Of a stretch of 18,371 nt of DNA, positions 1 to 7,333 are shown piece after piece. A program made the translations under genes and the position numbers. The stretch spans positions 1 to 18,371 of the forward strand of contig DGPE01000081.1 of NCBI GenBank assembly GCA_002390305.1. Reading direction: 5' to 3'. This DNA comes from Micrococcales bacterium UBA4448. Lineage in GTDB: Bacteria > Actinomycetota > Actinomycetes > Actinomycetales > Microbacteriaceae. Position 1 is the first letter of the stretch; every line of letters starts with the position of its first letter. The notes under the pieces were generated by a model, which worked only from the letters and a program-made list of their open reading frames with translations, was not told where the DNA came from and did no database searches.

Positions 1-1584
1 ACTCCGGGTCACGTTGATTTCACATACGAAGTCTCGAGGTCTCTGGCGGCATGTGAGGGAGCGGTTTTACTCGTTGATGCCGCGCAGGGCATCGAGGCAC
101 AAACGCTTGCCAATCTGTATCTCGCCATGGAAAACGATCTTGAGATCATTCCGGTATTAAACAAGATTGACTTACCCGCAGCTCAGCCCGAAAAGTATGC
201 CGAGGAGCTTGCAAATCTCATCGGTGGAGACCCAGCAGATTGTCTGAAGGTTTCTGGAAAAACCGGTGAGGGTGTTGCGGAGTTGCTTGATCGAATCGTC
301 CAGCGGGTGCCTGCGCCATCTGGGAATCCTGATGGCCCCGCCAGGGCGATGATTTTTGATTCTGTTTATGACAGTTACCGTGGTGTTGTCACCTACGTCA
401 GAATGATTGATGGCCGACTTTCTCCTCGTGAGCAGATCCAAATGATGTCGACTCGTGCAGTTCACGAGCTCTTGGAAATTGGCGTGATCAGCCCAGAGCC
501 CACTGCCACTAAAGGGCTAGCAGCCGGTGAAGTCGGTTATTTGATAACAGGCGTTAAAGATGTCCGACAGTCCAAGGTCGGCGACACAGTTACCACCAAA
601 AATAAGCCGGCAACCTCTGCTCTTAAGGGATACTCAGAACCTAATCCAATGGTTTATTCGGGAATTTACCCGATTGATGGCAGTGACTATCCAAACCTGC
701 GTGAAGCGCTTGACAAGCTGAGGCTTTCAGACGCTTCGCTGGTTTATGAGCCAGAGACATCGGCTGCACTCGGGTTTGGTTTTAGGTGCGGATTTTTGGG
801 TTTGCTTCATCTGGAAATCATCACCGAGCGTCTCGAACGCGAGTTTAATCTGTCCCTGATAGCAACTGCCCCTTCAGTGGTTTACGAGGTCACTCGTGAG
901 GACAATACCGAGTTCATTGTTACGAATCCATCTGAGTTCCCAGAAGGCAAGATAAAGGTTGTCAAAGAGCCGATAGTAAAGGCAACAATTCTTAGTCCAA
1001 AGGATTACGTCGGAACAATCATGGAGCTCTGCCAGTCAAGACGCGGCACCATGATTGACATGCAGTACTTAGGTGAGGACAGAGTTCAACTTCGCTACCA
1101 ACTCCCGCTGGCTGAAATCGTATTCGACTTCTTTGACCAGCTAAAGAGCAAAACCCAGGGCTACGGATCTTTGGACTACGAGGATGACGGCTACCAACCG
1201 GGAGATCTGGTCAAAGTTGACCTCCTACTTCAGGGTGAAAAAGTTGATGCCTTTAGTTCAATTGTTCACCGAGACAAGGCTTACGCTCAAGGAACCAGAA
1301 TCACTGGAAAGTTGCGTGAGCTTATTCCAAGGCAGCAGTTTGAGGTGCCCATCCAGGCTGCCATCGGATCAAGAATCATTGCCAGAGAAAGCATTCGAGC
1401 AATTCGAAAAGATGTTTTAGCTAAGTGTTATGGCGGAGACATAAGTAGAAAGCGCAAGCTCCTTGAGAAGCAAAAAGAGGGTAAGAAGCGCATGAAAATG
1501 GTTGGCCGCGTCGAAGTACCGCAGGAGGCTTTCATTTCTGCACTGTCCTCAGATGAGTCCTCCAAGTCAGAAAAGAAAAAGTAG
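1..1584 (+). CDS. lepA: Elongation factor 4 (LepA/EF4), 5' end cut off by window
   Basis: Membrane-associated translational GTPase of the EF-G family, linked to ribosome back-translocation and 30S biogenesis. The open frame runs from base 1 with no start. The first residues TPGHVDFTYEVSRSLAACEG are the G3 switch II region of LepA, lacking only the leading Asp. NKID (G4) follows at visible residues 54-57, then SGKTGEGV (G5 region), the EF-G-like domains, and the LepA-specific C-terminal part with CYGGDISRKRKLLEKQKEGK, a basic stretch typical of this family. 527 residues are visible; full-length LepA is about 600, so roughly 80 N-terminal residues (P-loop and switch I) lie outside. The ATG at 127 is internal and not a start. 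The C-terminus ends in a lysine-rich tail. Its TAG stop shares its last base with the GTG start of hemW, suggesting coupled translation. Family identity is near certain. Confidence 0.97.
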   Translation, partial: TPGHVDFTYEVSRSLAACEGAVLLVDAAQGIEAQTLANLYLAMENDLEIIPVLNKIDLPAAQPEKYAEELANLIGGDPADCLKVSGKTGEGVAELLDRIVQRVPAPSGNPDGPARAMIFDSVYDSYRGVVTYVRMIDGRLSPREQIQMMSTRAVHELLEIGVISPEPTATKGLAAGEVGYLITGVKDVRQSKVGDTVTTKNKPATSALKGYSEPNPMVYSGIYPIDGSDYPNLREALDKLRLSDASLVYEPETSAALGFGFRCGFLGLLHLEIITERLEREFNLSLIATAPSVVYEVTREDNTEFIVTNPSEFPEGKIKVVKEPIVKATILSPKDYVGTIMELCQSRRGTMIDMQYLGEDRVQLRYQLPLAEIVFDFFDQLKSKTQGYGSLDYEDDGYQPGDLVKVDLLLQGEKVDAFSSIVHRDKAYAQGTRITGKLRELIPRQQFEVPIQAAIGSRIIARESIRAIRKDVLAKCYGGDISRKRKLLEKQKEGKKRMKMVGRVEVPQEAFISALSSDESSKSEKKK

Positions 1585-2783
1585 TGGGATCTGCCCTGCC
1601 GATCGGGCTTGCCTGGCCAGAGGACGATGTAATCGCTCCACTTTTTGGAGTGGACAAGTCCTTTCACGTCTACGTTCACATTCCTTTTTGTGAGGTTAGA
1701 TGCGGGTACTGCGATTTCAACACCTACACCGCTAAGGAAATAGGCAGCGTATCCCAGCAGGATTTTCACAATGCCATAATTTCCGAAATTGAGCGAAGCT
1801 CAAAGGTTTTATCCGGATCTGGATACCCAATAAGGCCAATCTCCACATTGTTTTTTGGTGGTGGAACACCTTCTCTTTTCTCCGCAGATCAGTTGGCTTC
1901 GATTGTTTCGGCCCTGAAAGACCAATTTGATTTTGAAAAAAATGCCGAGATCACTCTCGAGGCCAACCCTGAATCAACCACTGCTCAGTATCTTGAAGAG
2001 CTATCTCAAGTCGGCATTAATCGGCTGAGCATGGGTGTTCAAAGTTTTGATGCTGATGTTTTGAAAACACTGGAGCGTGTGCACAGGCCCGAATTGGTGG
2101 CACCTTTGGTTTCGGCGGCAAAAAACGTTGGCTTGGCAACGAGCATCGATTTGATCTATGGAGCCCCGGGGGAGAGCATCGAATCTTGGCGGCACACTCT
2201 AGAAGCGGCTGTCGAACTGGGGACTGGACACATCTCTGCCTACTCACTGATCGTCGAACCGGGAACAAAGCTGGCTCGACAGATCAAATCGGGCGAGGTT
2301 CCAGAAACCGATGATGATCTCGATGCAGAAAAGCACCAGCTTGCCGACAACATCTTGAGTGAGGCGGGCCTTGCTTGGTATGAAGTTTCAAATTGGGGTG
2401 AACCTTCCAGGCACAATCAGGCTTACTGGCGATCTTTTGACTGGTGGGGCTATGGACCGGGGGCACACTCGCATATCTCTGGAAATAGGTTTTGGAACCT
2501 CAAGCACCCGCTGACCTATCAGCAGGCTGTCGCCACGAAAACTCCGGTTGCCGGGGTTGAGCATATTGATGCCAGAACCAGACTGGAAGAAATGCTGATG
2601 TTAGAGCTCAGAACTAAAGAGGGGGTCAGCACTTCGGTCTTAGAGGCCCTGCAGGTCTCTCCGCATGCTCTTGAGGGGTTCTTCGCTCAAGAGTTTTTGG
2701 TAATAAAGAATCAGAGAGTCTCGGTAACTGCCACCGGGAGGCTATTTGTGGACCGCATTGTGCTCGATCTTCTTACCAATTAG
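1584..2783 (+). CDS. hemW: Heme chaperone HemW (radical SAM protein, formerly annotated as coproporphyrinogen oxidase-like)
   Basis: Radical SAM family protein of 399 aa. The [4Fe-4S]-binding CxxxCxxC is at C36, C40 and C43, followed by DFN rather than a fourth Cys, as in HemW and unlike the true oxidase HemN. The SAM-binding GGGTPS is at residues 92-97. The HNxxYW motif associated with heme binding in HemW is present as HNQAYW at 277-282. HemW is known to bind heme and pass it to membrane targets; it does not catalyse coproporphyrinogen oxidation. The GTG start at 1584 overlaps the lepA stop in a TAGTG junction, and the N-terminus MGSALPIG resembles actinobacterial HemW as I remember it. The lepA-hemW-hrcA order is common in Actinobacteria. 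The stop at 2781-2783 lies inside the proposed hrcA promoter. Confidence 0.95.
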   Translation: MGSALPIGLAWPEDDVIAPLFGVDKSFHVYVHIPFCEVRCGYCDFNTYTAKEIGSVSQQDFHNAIISEIERSSKVLSGSGYPIRPISTLFFGGGTPSLFSADQLASIVSALKDQFDFEKNAEITLEANPESTTAQYLEELSQVGINRLSMGVQSFDADVLKTLERVHRPELVAPLVSAAKNVGLATSIDLIYGAPGESIESWRHTLEAAVELGTGHISAYSLIVEPGTKLARQIKSGEVPETDDDLDAEKHQLADNILSEAGLAWYEVSNWGEPSRHNQAYWRSFDWWGYGPGAHSHISGNRFWNLKHPLTYQQAVATKTPVAGVEHIDARTRLEEMLMLELRTKEGVSTSVLEALQVSPHALEGFFAQEFLVIKNQRVSVTATGRLFVDRIVLDLLTN

Positions 2784-2801
2784 AGCAATGTTGTCTAGAC
2801 T
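2773..2801 (+). promoter_or_regulatory. Candidate hrcA promoter (-35 TTACCA, -10 TAGACT)
   Basis: TTACCA at 2773-2778 and TAGACT at 2796-2801 are separated by 17 nt. Each hexamer matches the sigma-70 consensus at 4 of 6 positions, and the -10 fits the TANNNT form usual in actinobacteria. The predicted transcription start, near 2808, falls inside the CIRCE operator, so bound HrcA would block initiation. The -35 overlaps the end of hemW. The call is inferred from spacing and context only. Confidence 0.45.
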
Positions 2802-2827
2802 TGGCACTCAAGTGAGGTGAGTGCCAA
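2801..2827 (+). promoter_or_regulatory. CIRCE operator (HrcA binding site)
   Basis: Perfect 9-bp inverted repeat TTGGCACTC (2801-2809) and GAGTGCCAA (2819-2827) around a 9-nt spacer (2810-2818). The CIRCE consensus is TTAGCACTC-N9-GAGTGCTAA. Here the third position of the left arm and its partner in the right arm have both changed (A to G, T to C), which keeps the palindrome intact. It sits directly before hrcA, the expected place for autoregulation. It also covers the ribosome binding site (AGGTGA, 2815-2820), and its last base is the A of the hrcA ATG, so the same sequence could act as an RNA hairpin. Confidence 0.93.
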
Positions 2828-3852
2828 TGATTCCAGGTAGATCCCTAGAGGTGCTGCGCGCAATCGTGGAGGACTACATCTCATCTAACCAACCGGTTGG
2901 GTCAAAATCGCTACTTGACCGTCATCCACTTGGAGTCTCTGCGGCGACGATTAGAAATGATATGGCACTTCTGGAAGAGGAAGACCTAATCACAGCCCCT
3001 CACACGTCCTCAGGTCGAATCCCAACCGAGAAGGGCTATCGACTATTTGTGGACAAGATTGGCGAAGTAAAGCCGCTTTCGGTCTCAGAAAGAAGAGCCA
3101 TAGAGAGCTTCTTGGACGGTGCCAATGACCTTGACGATATCGTGGAAAGAACTGCGAGGGCGCTTTCCCAGTTGACAAATAATTTAGCGCTGGTGCAGTA
3201 TCCAACCCTTGGAAAGTCGCGCGTTCGACATGTGGAGCTAATTCAAGTTGCTGACTTCCGGGTGCTTGTGATGCTAATTACCGACAACGGCAGGTTGCAA
3301 CAGCTGCAGGTTGAGCTACCTGCGAGTTTTGAAAGCGATCTGCTTCCTGAATTCCGGGGACGACTCAACGCGATCCTTTCGGGAGCAAGCCTTTCTGATG
3401 TGAGGGCATTACTCGACCGGTTGCCACAAGATTTCTTGCCGGTTAGACGGGTATTTGTCCAAACCGTGGTGGAAACCTTGCAGTCGATGGTCGACGAGAA
3501 TCGCCAAGAAAAATTGGTGCTGTCAGGCGCCTCCAAGCTTGCAAAGCATGATGAGGATTTCGGCGGCGAATTGTCGTCCGTTCTAGAAGCAATTGAAGAG
3601 CAGGTCGTAATGATGCGCTTGCTTCAGGAGATGCAGACCGATCAATACGGTGTTCACTTGAAGATTGGTTCAGAGCTGGGAGTGGCAGGTGTTAGTCATG
3701 CGACCCTAATGGCCACCGGCTACGAGGCAACCGGCCTTGAGGCTGCTAAAATTGGCGTTTTGGGCCCGACGAGAATGAACTATTCGGGCAACATAGCATC
3801 CGTTCGAGCGGTTGCGAAATATTTGAGTAATGTACTGGAGGCAAATTCTTGA
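2827..3852 (+). CDS. hrcA: Heat-inducible transcription repressor HrcA
   Basis: Repressor of class I heat-shock genes that binds CIRCE operators and is kept active by GroEL in known systems. The N-terminal winged helix is seen in RSLEVLRAIVEDYI, GSKSLLDRHPLGVSAATIRN and the wing segment APHTSSGRIPTEKGYR. GAF-like and dimerisation regions follow. Length from the chosen start is 341 aa, normal for the family. I chose ATG 2827 because AGGTGA (2815-2820) lies 6 nt upstream; the in-frame GTG at 2821 directly abuts that Shine-Dalgarno and is unlikely. The CIRCE element overlaps this start. The last codons overlap dnaJ by 4 nt (TTGA), and the hrcA-dnaJ pairing is standard in Actinobacteria. Confidence 0.96.
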   Translation: MIPGRSLEVLRAIVEDYISSNQPVGSKSLLDRHPLGVSAATIRNDMALLEEEDLITAPHTSSGRIPTEKGYRLFVDKIGEVKPLSVSERRAIESFLDGANDLDDIVERTARALSQLTNNLALVQYPTLGKSRVRHVELIQVADFRVLVMLITDNGRLQQLQVELPASFESDLLPEFRGRLNAILSGASLSDVRALLDRLPQDFLPVRRVFVQTVVETLQSMVDENRQEKLVLSGASKLAKHDEDFGGELSSVLEAIEEQVVMMRLLQEMQTDQYGVHLKIGSELGVAGVSHATLMATGYEATGLEAAKIGVLGPTRMNYSGNIASVRAVAKYLSNVLEANS

Positions 3853-4898
3853 GCGATCACTATCAGGTGTTGGGAGTCCAACGTGACGCCAGCGAAGATC
3901 AAATCAAGAAGGCCTATCGGAAGCTCGCTAGGGAATTGCATCCAGATATCAATCCGGCAGCAGAGGCCCAGGAGCGTTTCAAGCTGGTTACTCACGCTTA
4001 CGAAGTTCTGGGAGATGCCAAAGCCAGAGCAACTTATGATCGTGGGGGCCAAGAAGGTGTCGGTCTCGGTGACATTTTTGACAGCTTCTTTGGCGGCGGT
4101 CAAAGGGGTCCTCAGTCTCGTTCTCAGCGGGGTCAAGACGCACTGTTACGAGTGGACCTTGAGTTGAAGGAAGCGGTATTCGGGGTCAACAAGACTTTGA
4201 CCATCGATACTGCCGTTTTGTGTGAGGACTGTCAGGGGAGTTGCTGCAGGCCAGGGACCGGCCCCAAGACCTGCGATATTTGCCGAGGCTCGGGTCAGAT
4301 TCAACGTCAGGTGCAGTCCTTCATGGGTGCGATGGTCACCACTGCTCCCTGCGGTACTTGTCGGGGCACAGGCGAGGTAATCCCAGAGCCCTGCCTTGGT
4401 TGCCGCGGTCAAGGAAGAGTGCGCGCGTCCCGCGACCTTGATCTAGATATTCCAGCGGGGGTTTCGGATGGATTGCGTCTACACCTTCCAGGCCAGGGAG
4501 AAGTAGGTTTTGGTGGCGGGCCAAGCGGTGATATTTACCTCGAAGTATCGGTTCGTCCCGACGCGATTTTTGGAAGAGATGGTGACAACCTGGTCGCAAT
4601 TCTTGAAGTTCCGATTGCTGACGCTGCTCTAGGTTTCGAGGTCGACATCGAAACTTTGGATGGTAAATCAGAAGTCTCGGTCAAATCTGGGGCACAACAC
4701 GGCGATGTCATCACACTAAAAGGGTTCGGGTCAAATAAGTTGCGTGGCCGAGGCAGGGGAGACCTGCTGCTCCAAATAAAGGTGCTGACTCCTTCCAGGC
4801 TGGACGGTAAGCAAAAAGACATATTCAAGAAGCTTCGAGAGCTCCACAAGGAGGACACTCCTCGCCTGGGCAGCAGGCGCAGCCGAGGTCGTTTCTAG
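3849..4898 (+). CDS. dnaJ: Chaperone protein DnaJ (actinobacterial HrcA-linked paralogue, DnaJ2 type)
   Basis: Hsp40 co-chaperone that stimulates DnaK ATPase and presents unfolded substrates. The J domain spans about residues 3-65 with HPD at 31-33, followed by a short Gly/Phe-rich linker containing DIFDSFFGGG. The zinc region has four Cys pairs: C125/C128, C142/C145, C168/C171 and C182/C185. The first repeat reads CEDCQGSCC instead of CxxCxGxG. Two C-terminal substrate-binding beta domains follow and the protein ends in a basic tail. Length is 349 aa, slightly short for DnaJ. The start is TTG at 3849, overlapping the hrcA stop, with GGAGG at 3837-3841 seven nt upstream. It is co-transcribed with hrcA and so expected to be under CIRCE control. 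A second dnaJ in a dnaK operon is likely elsewhere in the genome; that is inference from the family. Confidence 0.95.
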   Translation: MSDHYQVLGVQRDASEDQIKKAYRKLARELHPDINPAAEAQERFKLVTHAYEVLGDAKARATYDRGGQEGVGLGDIFDSFFGGGQRGPQSRSQRGQDALLRVDLELKEAVFGVNKTLTIDTAVLCEDCQGSCCRPGTGPKTCDICRGSGQIQRQVQSFMGAMVTTAPCGTCRGTGEVIPEPCLGCRGQGRVRASRDLDLDIPAGVSDGLRLHLPGQGEVGFGGGPSGDIYLEVSVRPDAIFGRDGDNLVAILEVPIADAALGFEVDIETLDGKSEVSVKSGAQHGDVITLKGFGSNKLRGRGRGDLLLQIKVLTPSRLDGKQKDIFKKLRELHKEDTPRLGSRRSRGRF

Positions 4899-5596
4899 TG
4901 CATTGGTTTTACGACCCTGAAATTACAGAGAGCTCAACTGCCATATTTGAGCGTGAGCTCACACATTTCAAGGCACTAAGAATAAGAAACGATGACCAAA
5001 TTGTGATCACCAATGGTTTAGGCGTTAGCCACAAAGCCGTGGTTGTAGATGTTAGCTCGGGCCAAATTCGACTCCTTGCTAAATCCATCGCCAATGAGCA
5101 GTCAGTGACTATTCACCTTGTTCAGGCTCTGGCGAAGGGGGGACGAGATGAGTCGGCAGTGCAGACCGCATGCGAACTCGGCGTCGCTAGTGTCACTCCT
5201 TTTCAGGCCAAGAGATCAATAGTGGAGTGGGGTTCAAAGACTGCGCGAAATCAGGAGCGCTGGCACCAAATCGCCGTTTCTGCCATGAAACAGTCTCAAC
5301 AGTCTTTTCTGCCTACTATCGGATCGCTATCGACTGCCAAAGACTTGGTTGGTTCGGGGTTGAAGCTCGTCTTGGATCCAGGTGCCGAAAAATCGTTGTC
5401 GGAAATTGATCTTTCGCCTGAGATCACAATTGTGGTTGGGCCAGAGGGCGGCTTTGAAGCTGGCGAACTCAATCTCTTGATGTCAAATGGCTTCAAGGCT
5501 GTGAGGCTGGGAAACTCAGTTTTGAGAACATCCTCGGCTGGCCCAGCGGCCATCGCTGCCATACAGGCTCTGTCGGGCTCTTGGAACAACGGATAG
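4898..5596 (+). CDS. rsmE: 16S rRNA (uracil(1498)-N3)-methyltransferase RsmE
   Basis: SPOUT-fold methyltransferase of 232 aa that methylates U1498 in 16S rRNA of the 30S subunit. The C-terminal trefoil knot is visible as IVVGPEGGFEAGEL (GPEGGF at 181-186) and RLGNSVLRTSSAG (L204-T211 core), which form the SAM pocket. The N-terminal PUA-like part starts MHWFYDPEI and contains HFKALRIRNDDQI. Many family members have LGP in the second knot motif; here it is LGN. The GTG start at 4898 shares one base with the dnaJ stop (TAGTG). Placement directly after dnaJ is the usual arrangement in Actinobacteria and several other phyla. Confidence 0.95.
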   Translation: MHWFYDPEITESSTAIFERELTHFKALRIRNDDQIVITNGLGVSHKAVVVDVSSGQIRLLAKSIANEQSVTIHLVQALAKGGRDESAVQTACELGVASVTPFQAKRSIVEWGSKTARNQERWHQIAVSAMKQSQQSFLPTIGSLSTAKDLVGSGLKLVLDPGAEKSLSEIDLSPEITIVVGPEGGFEAGELNLLMSNGFKAVRLGNSVLRTSSAGPAAIAAIQALSGSWNNG

Positions 5597-5616
5597 CATT
5601 GTAGGTGGAGGCTAAA

Positions 5617-5931
5617 TTGGATTGTATTTTTTGCAAAATCATTGGGCGTGAAATACCCACTGAATTACTGGGGGAGAACGAGCACGCTGTTGCGTTTAGG
5701 GATCTTTATCCTCAGGGGCCGGTGCACATTCTTGTAGTCCCAAAACGGCACTCCACCAACATCACGGAATTGGATCAGGAGGGAGAACTGGCAGGTTTGT
5801 TCTCGCTAATTACAACTGTGGCAGCTGACTTCACTGACGGCCAATTCAAACTTCAGTTCAATACTGGAAGCCGCGAAGGTCAGTCTGTATTTCACACCCA
5901 TGCTCACGTTCTAAGTCAGCAGTCCAAGTAG
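5617..5931 (+). CDS. HIT family nucleotide-binding hydrolase (HinT-like)
   Basis: Small histidine-triad protein, probably a purine nucleoside phosphoramidase or dinucleotide hydrolase; the substrate cannot be told from sequence. The triad HTHAHVL is at residues 93-99, and CIFC at 3-6 is the N-terminal zinc-type Cys pair seen in many HinT proteins. The protein is 104 aa from the chosen start and ends only five residues after the triad (SQQSK), shorter than typical HinT tails. I chose TTG 5617 because GGAGG at 5607-5611 lies 5 nt upstream and the product MDCIFCKII matches family N-termini. The in-frame GTG at 5605, adding four residues, overlaps that site and has no good one of its own. The gap after rsmE is 20 nt, and the stop overlaps the phoH start (TAGTG). 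Confidence 0.88.
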   Translation: MDCIFCKIIGREIPTELLGENEHAVAFRDLYPQGPVHILVVPKRHSTNITELDQEGELAGLFSLITTVAADFTDGQFKLQFNTGSREGQSVFHTHAHVLSQQSK

Positions 5932-6878
5932 TGGTAAAAACTTCCTTCGAAATTTCAGCAGTTGCACTTCTTGACTTGCTCGGGCAAGAGGACAGAAATG
6001 TCAAACAATTAGAGGCGGATCTACCCGGTCTGGTAATTCAAAATCGGGGAAACAGTTTTACCCTCACCGGCGATGAAGAACAGGTGAAGACCGCAAGGTC
6101 CGTTCTTGAGCAGCTGGTTGAAATGATTTTGCAGGGCCTAGCTCCGGACCTTCAGTCTGTCTCTGAAACCATCAAGATAGTGACATCCGAAAATCAGGAG
6201 CCAGCGTCAAAAATACTTGCAGCAACAAGCGTTTCAACTCCCGCTAAGACCGTTAGGGCAAAGACAGCCGGCCAAAAGCAGTATCTGGATGCTATTGATG
6301 AGCACACTATTACTTTTGGAATTGGTCCGGCAGGCACCGGTAAGACCTATTTGGCCGTGGCAAAGGCAGTATCGGCCCTTTATCGCAAAGAGGTAAGTCG
6401 AATCATTTTGACTAGACCCGCTGTTGAAGCTGGAGAGCGGCTGGGTTTCTTGCCAGGAACACTGAGTGAAAAAATCGATCCGTATTTAAGACCGCTATTC
6501 GATTCGCTTCAGGAAATGCTTGAACCTGAGGTCACCGCGAAGATGATGGACGCTGGAGTCATTGAAGTTGCTCCGCTTGCCTACATGCGCGGCAGGACTC
6601 TGAATGACAGTTTTATCATCTTGGATGAGGCACAGAACACTACTGCCGAGCAGATGAAGATGTTCCTCACCCGCCTGGGGTTCAATTCTAAAATGGTGAT
6701 TACCGGTGACGTCACGCAAGTTGACCTTCCAGGTGGGAAGTCAGGACTTGGAGTCGCCAGGGAAGTTCTCGAGGGGGTTGAAGGCTTGCACGTTGCAACT
6801 CTGTCGAGCCGAGACGTCGTTCGTCATGAACTAGTAACTCGAATCGTCGATGCCTACGAAAGGGCGGAAACTAAGTGA
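5931..6878 (+). CDS. phoH: PhoH-like P-loop ATPase (YbeZ type)
   Basis: Cytoplasmic ATPase of 315 aa, partner of YbeY in many bacteria, proposed to act in RNA metabolism and ribosome maturation. Walker A GPAGTGKT is at 132-139 and Walker B with LDEAQN at D232-N236. An N-terminal KH-like segment (LPGLVIQNRGNSFTLTGDEE) precedes the ATPase domain, and the GERLGFLPGTLSEKIDPYLR segment is characteristic of the PhoH family. The GTG start at 5931 shares a base with the preceding stop. The end overlaps ybeY by 4 nt (GTGA). The phoH-ybeY-CorC-era order is highly conserved and supports a joint role in rRNA processing. The PhoH name is historical and does not imply phosphate control. Confidence 0.95.
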   Translation: MVKTSFEISAVALLDLLGQEDRNVKQLEADLPGLVIQNRGNSFTLTGDEEQVKTARSVLEQLVEMILQGLAPDLQSVSETIKIVTSENQEPASKILAATSVSTPAKTVRAKTAGQKQYLDAIDEHTITFGIGPAGTGKTYLAVAKAVSALYRKEVSRIILTRPAVEAGERLGFLPGTLSEKIDPYLRPLFDSLQEMLEPEVTAKMMDAGVIEVAPLAYMRGRTLNDSFIILDEAQNTTAEQMKMFLTRLGFNSKMVITGDVTQVDLPGGKSGLGVAREVLEGVEGLHVATLSSRDVVRHELVTRIVDAYERAETK

Positions 6879-7333
6879 GCATCGAGATCACCAATGAGTC
6901 GCTTGAGGATGTTGACACCGCAAGAGTTCTGAAACTTGCCAGCTTTGTGAGAGGTGAGCTAAAGCTGCACGAGCTCGTAGAGCTGGGGGTCACCTTTATC
7001 GATGAAGGCCCCATGGCCGACCTTCACATCAAGTGGATGGATGAACCAGGGCCCACCGATGTCCTTAGTTTCCCCATGGACGAGCTGAGACCAGGTTCAG
7101 ACATGTCAAACCCTTCAGAGGGCATCCTTGGGGACATAGTCGTTTGCCCCCAAGTGGCGATAAAGCAAGCAATTGTTGCCAATCACGAAACCATGAATGA
7201 AATTCTGATGCTGGTAACTCACGGCATGCTGCATCTGGTTGGCTTTGATCATGCCAAGCCGGAGGAGGAAGCAGAAATGTTCTCCCTGCAACGAAAACTG
7301 CTTGCTGATTTTTACGAGGGCGAAAACAAATGA
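6875..7333 (+). CDS. ybeY: Endoribonuclease YbeY (16S rRNA maturation factor)
   Basis: Zinc-dependent single-strand endoribonuclease of 152 aa involved in 16S rRNA 3' end processing and ribosome quality control. The metal-binding H3xH5xH signature is visible as HGMLHLVGFDH with H116, H120 and H126. Upstream, GPTDVLSFPMD and GDIVVCPQVA are conserved family segments. Length is normal. Start GTG 6875 overlaps the phoH stop by 4 nt, and the end overlaps the next gene by 4 nt (ATGA), so translation is probably coupled along phoH-ybeY-CNNM. Confidence 0.96.
   Translation: MSIEITNESLEDVDTARVLKLASFVRGELKLHELVELGVTFIDEGPMADLHIKWMDEPGPTDVLSFPMDELRPGSDMSNPSEGILGDIVVCPQVAIKQAIVANHETMNEILMLVTHGMLHLVGFDHAKPEEEAEMFSLQRKLLADFYEGENK

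Noticed and set aside
127..129. ATG that could be taken as the start of a 485-residue LepA
   Set aside because: The same frame is open to base 1 and encodes the conserved LepA G3 region, so the ATG is internal and the gene is cut by the window edge.
172..465. Minus-strand open frames across the window (this one and many similar)
   Set aside because: All lie opposite well-identified plus-strand genes, show no recognisable motifs and look like shadow frames.
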